Assembly: GCA_012517265.1 (NCBI GenBank)
Contig: JAAYVJ010000048.1
Coordinates: 1-35,925 of the forward strand
Source: Planctomycetota bacterium
GTDB lineage: Bacteria > Planctomycetota > Phycisphaerae > Sedimentisphaerales > Anaerobacaceae
DNA length: 35,925 nt
Direction of reading: 5' to 3'
The notes under the pieces are model-generated. The model searched no databases. It saw only the letters and a list, made by a program, of their open reading frames with translations, and was not told the origin of the DNA. Within the stretch, counting starts at the first letter, position 1. Every line of letters starts with the position of its first letter. The translations under genes and the position numbers were made by a program. Shown here piece after piece: positions 31,718 through 35,925 of the stretch.

Positions 31718-34135
31718 TTACCGCGGCGACAAAGCAATCGTCGTGATTCCGCGAGGGCCGACCGTGAACGCGACTCGATCCTCGTTTGCCTCCAGAGGCT
31801 TCTGGGATCGTTCGAGCGCGTCGCACATTTCCGGCGCCGACCAGCCGGAAGGCGGCCGGAATGAACCGTCGGTCTCCCGGTCCAGGACGTTCCAGAATCG
31901 CAGAATCACGCGGCGGTTGTCCTGCGCGATCTTGAAGGCCAGCAGCGGCCCGCCGGGAAAGTCGATGTCCAGAGCCTCCAGGCCCGGCACTACGGGCGAT
32001 TGACCTCGCACATGCAAGAACGGCGGGACATCGAATCGCTGAGCCTCCTGGACCGCGACCAACGGATCGAACGGCTTGTCGAGCAACACGATGCGATAGC
32101 GGAACGTCCACTGCCGCTGGCCCCCCTGTCCGAACTGATGGTCGTTACGCGTGAGATTCATCATGGGCATGGAGGTCATGCACGCATCCTCGCGACCGAA
32201 CCGCCACAGGAGCGAATCCGGCGCAAGCACCAGCGCCGTTCGCCGCCGGTCGCTGGCGGCGGCGAATGTCACGCTCGCGTACAGTTCGGGATTGGCCCCA
32301 GGCAGATCATCCCCCCCGGCCTGCTTGGGACCGGCGGCCACAATCGCCCCCGGCGTATCATACCAATAGGCCGGCTTGTCCACCGCAAAGGGAAAAAGGA
32401 ATTCGACCGTTTGGGGATCGTCGGTCCATCCGTCGCGCAAATAGTAGCTGACATCGATCCAGGGATTTGTCTCGTGGAAAAGCCACTCGCTCCCCACCTG
32501 GAAGCCGGACCGGTCGAAGTCCGCCGCGATCCGCACGCCCAGATCGGTTCGAGAGCAACGCAGGCCCCGAAGCATCGTGGCCGCCGACGAAGGCAGAACC
32601 TCGGGAAAGACAGAATCCGGCTTGGCCTGGCCGCGATAGCGCGCGTGCACGAATTCGCCAAAACCGGGACTGCGATCCGCACCGACCCACGGTCTCCCTG
32701 CGGCGTCCGCCACGGACGCCACGCAGCACCGATTGGGGTCGAAGACGACGCGGCCGCCGCGCCAGGAGAACGTCGTCTCCTCGGGCCGGCCGTCCTTCAG
32801 AGGGACAGTCCGTTCAACAGGTTCAGGCTGTAGCGAGCGGGCGATATCCGCCGCCTCGGTGACTGCGTCGGCCCTCGTCCCAGCCGAGAGCGCCGCCCGC
32901 CGGCGGTCCGTGCCGCCGAAATCGTGCTCGGCGAATCGCAGCAGTTCCACGAACCCATGCCGAATCAGGTCGCGGTTCTTCGCTTCGCCGTGCCCTGCCA
33001 CGGTTCTGAGGGTCTCGCCCGCCTCGGCCAGTCTCAGCAGCCGCTCGGCCTGGCGGAACTGGGCGGTCAGTCCGGCCAGATGGGCCGCCCATTCCTCCCA
33101 ACAGATCCCGAACGTGCCTTCCATGACCGGGATCGTCAGGTTCTGCTCCCGGATCTCCTTTTCTGCGGCGGCGAAGAAGTCCTCGTACCTGGCGTCCACC
33201 AGTCGGATGGTCCCGTCGGACTCCGCGTTATACTTGCGGATGAAGAGCGAGAGATCTTCCGTCTGTGTCCAGTTGTCCCAGCCGGTGCCGAGCAGCAGGA
33301 TGCTCGATACGGGGTAGTTGGCGCCGTAGGCTTCGTAGCGTTCGACCGTGCGGCGGATGAACTCCTTGCGCCCGGCGAAGATCTCCGGGCTGTTGCGGTC
33401 GCCGAACGACTGAATCCGAAACGCGTCCCACTTCTCGCCGGCGACGTTCACCAGCGTGTGGCCCTCGGCGTATCCGCCCCAGCTCTCGGTGTCGCAATAG
33501 AGGTCCCATCGCATCAGGATTCGCTTGCCGTTCGGCGCCTGCCACCACACCAGGGGCAGCGGCTCCCGACGGCTCAGGTAGCTCTCCGCCCGCAGATTGT
33601 AGACGCCCCGCCCGAGGAAATCGAAGCCGCATTCGGTCAGGACGTTCGCCACGCCCCAGGGGATCGTGGCGTTCTCCATGACCAGCGCCGTGCGAGTCCG
33701 CACTCCCGTCGCCCGCTCGAGATCGGCCGACGCGAAAGTGGCTCGAATCGCGGTCTCGGTGTCGAGAATGCCCCACAGGAGCACGGCGTAGTTGCCCGCG
33801 CACCCGATGCGGCCGGCGCGAATCGCCCGATGGAGACGTTCGCTGCCGGCTTGGCCGCGATGCCGCCCATAGACCTCATTCCAGATCGTTCCGTCGAGAT
33901 TCCAGCGAGCCCGGTCCTGTTCCGCGAGGTCCAGGTAGTAATCCAGAAGCGGCGCCATCCGCAGCTCGATCTCCGTGGTCGAGCCGCACCAGCCGTAGTC
34001 GAGATGCTTGTCCTGGGCCAGATAGACGGTCCATCGCCTCCCGCCCTCCGCCCCCAGACAGGGGATCCAAGCGGTCAGGCATAGAAGCCACGCGAACAGG
34101 CAAGCCGATTCCCCGACGGGTTTCCTTCCAGGCAT
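31718..34135 (-). CDS. Secreted glycoside hydrolase family 38-like protein
   Basis: An 805-residue exported protein: signal peptide about 1-29 (LFAWLLCLTAWIPCLGA). The N-terminal domain (35-400) resembles the GH38 alpha-mannosidase barrel, with the metal-binding HxDxGW motif as HLDYGW (44-49) and a helical bundle following. The segment where GH38 enzymes carry the nucleophile Asp (DxPG or DPFGHS) reads ENATIPWG (154-161), without an Asp, so activity may be altered or lost. The C-terminal half (about 470-805) is beta-rich, as in GH38 lectin-like domains. AAAGGAG is 5 bp before the ATG. It follows the YgjP-like gene by 16 bp and completes a three-gene operon with a Gfo/Idh oxidoreductase. Confidence 0.75.
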   Translation of the reverse strand: MPGRKPVGESACLFAWLLCLTAWIPCLGAEGGRRWTVYLAQDKHLDYGWCGSTTEIELRMAPLLDYYLDLAEQDRARWNLDGTIWNEVYGRHRGQAGSERLHRAIRAGRIGCAGNYAVLLWGILDTETAIRATFASADLERATGVRTRTALVMENATIPWGVANVLTECGFDFLGRGVYNLRAESYLSRREPLPLVWWQAPNGKRILMRWDLYCDTESWGGYAEGHTLVNVAGEKWDAFRIQSFGDRNSPEIFAGRKEFIRRTVERYEAYGANYPVSSILLLGTGWDNWTQTEDLSLFIRKYNAESDGTIRLVDARYEDFFAAAEKEIREQNLTIPVMEGTFGICWEEWAAHLAGLTAQFRQAERLLRLAEAGETLRTVAGHGEAKNRDLIRHGFVELLRFAEHDFGGTDRRRAALSAGTRADAVTEAADIARSLQPEPVERTVPLKDGRPEETTFSWRGGRVVFDPNRCCVASVADAAGRPWVGADRSPGFGEFVHARYRGQAKPDSVFPEVLPSSAATMLRGLRCSRTDLGVRIAADFDRSGFQVGSEWLFHETNPWIDVSYYLRDGWTDDPQTVEFLFPFAVDKPAYWYDTPGAIVAAGPKQAGGDDLPGANPELYASVTFAAASDRRRTALVLAPDSLLWRFGREDACMTSMPMMNLTRNDHQFGQGGQRQWTFRYRIVLLDKPFDPLVAVQEAQRFDVPPFLHVRGQSPVVPGLEALDIDFPGGPLLAFKIAQDNRRVILRFWNVLDRETDGSFRPPSGWSAPEMCDALERSQKPLEANEDRVAFTVGPRGITTIALSPR

Positions 34136-34151
34136 TCAGGCTCCTTTCGAT

Positions 34152-34703
34152 CTACGCATTCAGCCGGAATCGTCGCAGGGCTCTCTGCAGGCTCTTGGCG
34201 TCGCCGACGAGACCATCGAGTTCGTGCCAGAACGCCCGGCTGTGGTTCTTGTGTCGCGTGTGCACCAGCTCGTGGAGGATGACGTAGTCCCGCAGTTCCT
34301 CCGGGAGCCGGAGCAGGTTCACATTCAAATTGATGTTGTTGCGGTGCGAGCAACTGCCCCAGAGGGTCCGCTGGTTCTTCACCGTCGCCTTGTTGAACTG
34401 GTAGCCGTGCCGGGCGGCCAATTCCCGCAGGCGGTCGAACAGGAGATCGCGGGCCTCGGACCAGCCGGCGACCGGCATCTCCGCCAGGCCGCGGAAGTCG
34501 CGACGATGCCGCTTGATCCAGGCGATGCGGGAATCGAAGAACCGCCGGGCCTGGTCCAGCGAGACCATCGCGGGAATCGTCAGCTTGACTTCGCCGCTGC
34601 GTTTGAGGGTGATCCGCGTATATCGGGCGCGATCGGAGGTCTCCACCGCGACCGGGCCGATGTCCGGGATCTGCCACGTGTCGATTCGTTTCAGCATAAC
34701 CAT
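34152..34703 (-). CDS. YgjP-like zinc metallopeptidase domain protein (DUF45)
   Basis: A 183-residue cytoplasmic protein of the YgjP/SprT-like M48-related group. Zinc site HELVH (144-148) with a downstream HKNHSRAFW supplying the third His, and the family's LWGSCSHRNNINLN segment (114-127) are present. The N-terminal beta-rich part (RYTRITLKRSGEVKLTIP) is typical. Biological role is poorly known in general. Two ATGs two codons apart (34703, 34697) are both possible; no strong ribosome binding site separates them. Gap to the upstream oxidoreductase is 42 bp. Confidence 0.88.
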   Translation of the reverse strand: MVMLKRIDTWQIPDIGPVAVETSDRARYTRITLKRSGEVKLTIPAMVSLDQARRFFDSRIAWIKRHRRDFRGLAEMPVAGWSEARDLLFDRLRELAARHGYQFNKATVKNQRTLWGSCSHRNNINLNVNLLRLPEELRDYVILHELVHTRHKNHSRAFWHELDGLVGDAKSLQRALRRFRLNA

Positions 34704-34714
34704 AGGACCTATGG
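34700..34714. promoter_or_regulatory. 15-bp palindrome over the start of the YgjP-like gene
   Basis: CCATAGG-A-CCTATGG has perfect 7-bp arms around one base and covers the first ATG (34701-34703) and the upstream AGG. It could hide the start in a hairpin or be chance. Confidence 0.25.
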
Positions 34715-34745
34715 GACGGATGGGGCGAACAGGACCTTGCGGCTC

Positions 34746-35903
34746 TCAATCCAGGACCTTGGCCGTGCCGCCCGAAGACTGTGATTCCAGGGCCGCGGTG
34801 AAGAGCATGTGCCAGGCGACGCTCTCCCACGGCGTGACGCAGCCCGCGAACCGGCTGGGCGTGCGGCCCGTGTCCAGCTCGTACAGGAACGCCGCCCACA
34901 TCTGCAGGATCGCGTCCGAGACGCCGAACTGGAAGATCGCCGGCGTGATCGAGGCGTACGCGGTCTCCTGGCCCAGGTCGATCCGCCGCCAGGTCTGCTC
35001 CCGGCCCGACGCGTATTCGAGCGTTTCCAGCCTGTTCGGCTCGCTCAGGCTGTACCGGGCCGAAGTCCGCGTCCCGAGGATCTCGATATACCAGTTGTTC
35101 TTCTCGCCCGGCGCGATGCGATGCGTCTTCAAGGACAATGGAAAGACGCTGCCGGAGGCGGGGTCGTGCGCTTCGCACAGCAGGGACGCGTTGTCCCAGG
35201 TTTCGCACGGGACCTTGTTTCCCCTGCCGTCGGGCCGCTCCGTGACAATGTCGGAGAGAATTGCGCGCACGTTGCGAGGCACCCAGCCGGCCCGCAACGG
35301 GATGACGCAGACGTGGGGCCCGAGGTCGCCCATCACGCCGTAGCGGCCGTTGAATTCGAGCATGCGCTTCCAGTTGATCGGCTTGTTCGGATCGAGATCG
35401 CTGCTGTGCAGATAACCCGTGTTGACCTCGATGATCCGTCCGAAGGCGCCGGCATCGATCATCCGCCCGATTCGCTGAGCCGCCGGGAAAAACACCCACT
35501 GCGACGCGCATCGCACGAAGCAGTCCGGATGCTTGTCCACCGCGGCCAGGATCGCGGCGTTGGCCGCCAGGTCGATGCCGAAGGGCTTCTCGCCCATGAG
35601 GTGCTTGCCGGCCTCGATGGCCGCGATGTAGAACTCCCGGTGCAGGTTGTGCGGCACCGCGATATAGACCGCCTCGACCTCGTCGTTGGCCAATAGTTCG
35701 CGATAGTCGCTGGTCACCTGGCGGACCGTGGGGATGTGATCGCGAAACCAATCCACCTTGGGCGTGCCCAGCGTGCGATTGCAGACGGCGACGATCTCGG
35801 GTCGCACCGCCATCTCCGGAAGGTGCAGCCAGCGCGCCGCCGCACTGGCGAACTCCCGGCCCATCATCCCGCACCCGATGATCCCGAATCGAACCGTCCG
35901 CAT
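34746..35903 (-). CDS. Gfo/Idh/MocA family oxidoreductase
   Basis: A 385-residue cytoplasmic NAD(P)-dependent sugar/inositol dehydrogenase-like protein without signal peptide. Rossmann motif GIIGCGMMG (7-15), the active-site EKP motif (Glu105-Lys106-Pro107 in GEKPFGID) and a DLGPH motif (193-197) that places the usual His are all intact, in contrast to the exported paralogue at 28.9 kb. GGAGG lies 8 bp before the ATG, close to the window edge. First gene in this window of an operon with the YgjP-like and GH38-like genes; probably acts on a sugar released from polysaccharide (inference). Confidence 0.9.
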   Translation of the reverse strand: MRTVRFGIIGCGMMGREFASAAARWLHLPEMAVRPEIVAVCNRTLGTPKVDWFRDHIPTVRQVTSDYRELLANDEVEAVYIAVPHNLHREFYIAAIEAGKHLMGEKPFGIDLAANAAILAAVDKHPDCFVRCASQWVFFPAAQRIGRMIDAGAFGRIIEVNTGYLHSSDLDPNKPINWKRMLEFNGRYGVMGDLGPHVCVIPLRAGWVPRNVRAILSDIVTERPDGRGNKVPCETWDNASLLCEAHDPASGSVFPLSLKTHRIAPGEKNNWYIEILGTRTSARYSLSEPNRLETLEYASGREQTWRRIDLGQETAYASITPAIFQFGVSDAILQMWAAFLYELDTGRTPSRFAGCVTPWESVAWHMLFTAALESQSSGGTAKVLD

Positions 35904-35925
35904 CCGCTCTACCTCCAGATCAACA

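Overview
The window looks like a piece of a GC-rich chromosome from an anaerobic, Gram-negative-type heterotroph, most likely a planctomycete of the Phycisphaerae (Sedimentisphaerales-like). This is inference, not a database result. It rests on the modular LamG/discoidin secreted protein, a TAT-exported Gfo/Idh/MocA oxidoreductase, intergenic arrays of a GAAGCGTN unit, an outer-membrane porin ending in Phe, an Mla-type lipid transporter, and an [FeFe]-hydrogenase operon. Nearly all space is coding, mostly on the minus strand.

Left part (1-8.6 kb, minus strand): a 5'-anchored but window-truncated LamG/discoidin exported protein; PstS and a coiled-coil-tethered porin; and a PhoB/PhoR two-component pair. 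Runs of 11-bp-spaced GTTA-like repeats lie upstream of phoB and, more weakly, upstream of the porin. This suggests one phosphate-starvation regulon.

Hydrogenase operon (18.8-8.57 kb, minus strand): reading with transcription, rex, a Cache-type sensor histidine kinase, hndB, hndC, hndD/hydA, hydG, hndA, hydE and a CheY-like receiver. Genes overlap or are spaced by 60 bp or less. This encodes a complete HndABCD-type NAD(P)-linked, probably electron-bifurcating [FeFe]-hydrogenase with two of its three H-cluster maturases; HydF is not in the window. A TTGACC-17-GATAAT promoter lies upstream of rex, next to a possible Rex half-site. The HydA H-cluster loops (TSCSSAW, MCCTAKKYE) and the HydG C-terminal cysteine motif depart from the textbook patterns.

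Middle (19.3-24.7 kb): an orphan cheW-mcp pair on the plus strand; a glutathione-peroxidase-like lipoprotein and TspO on the minus strand; and a rubrerythrin-like diiron protein on the plus strand. The last three look like an oxidative-stress group.

Mla cluster (28.7-24.8 kb, minus strand): an MlaB-MlaE fusion, MlaF, MlaD and a PqiC-like lipoprotein. A palindromic 8-bp repeat array sits at the mlaF/mlaD junction.

Right part (28.9-35.9 kb): a TAT-exported Gfo/Idh protein and a cysteine desulfidase (CyuA/UPF0597) on the plus strand. The latter is bracketed by two copies of a small structured repeat, one of them a 178-bp MITE-like element with perfect 30-bp terminal inverted repeats. A minus-strand sugar-related operon follows: a Gfo/Idh oxidoreductase, a YgjP-like metallopeptidase and a secreted GH38-like protein. 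No tRNA, rRNA, CRISPR array or complete insertion sequence was recognised.
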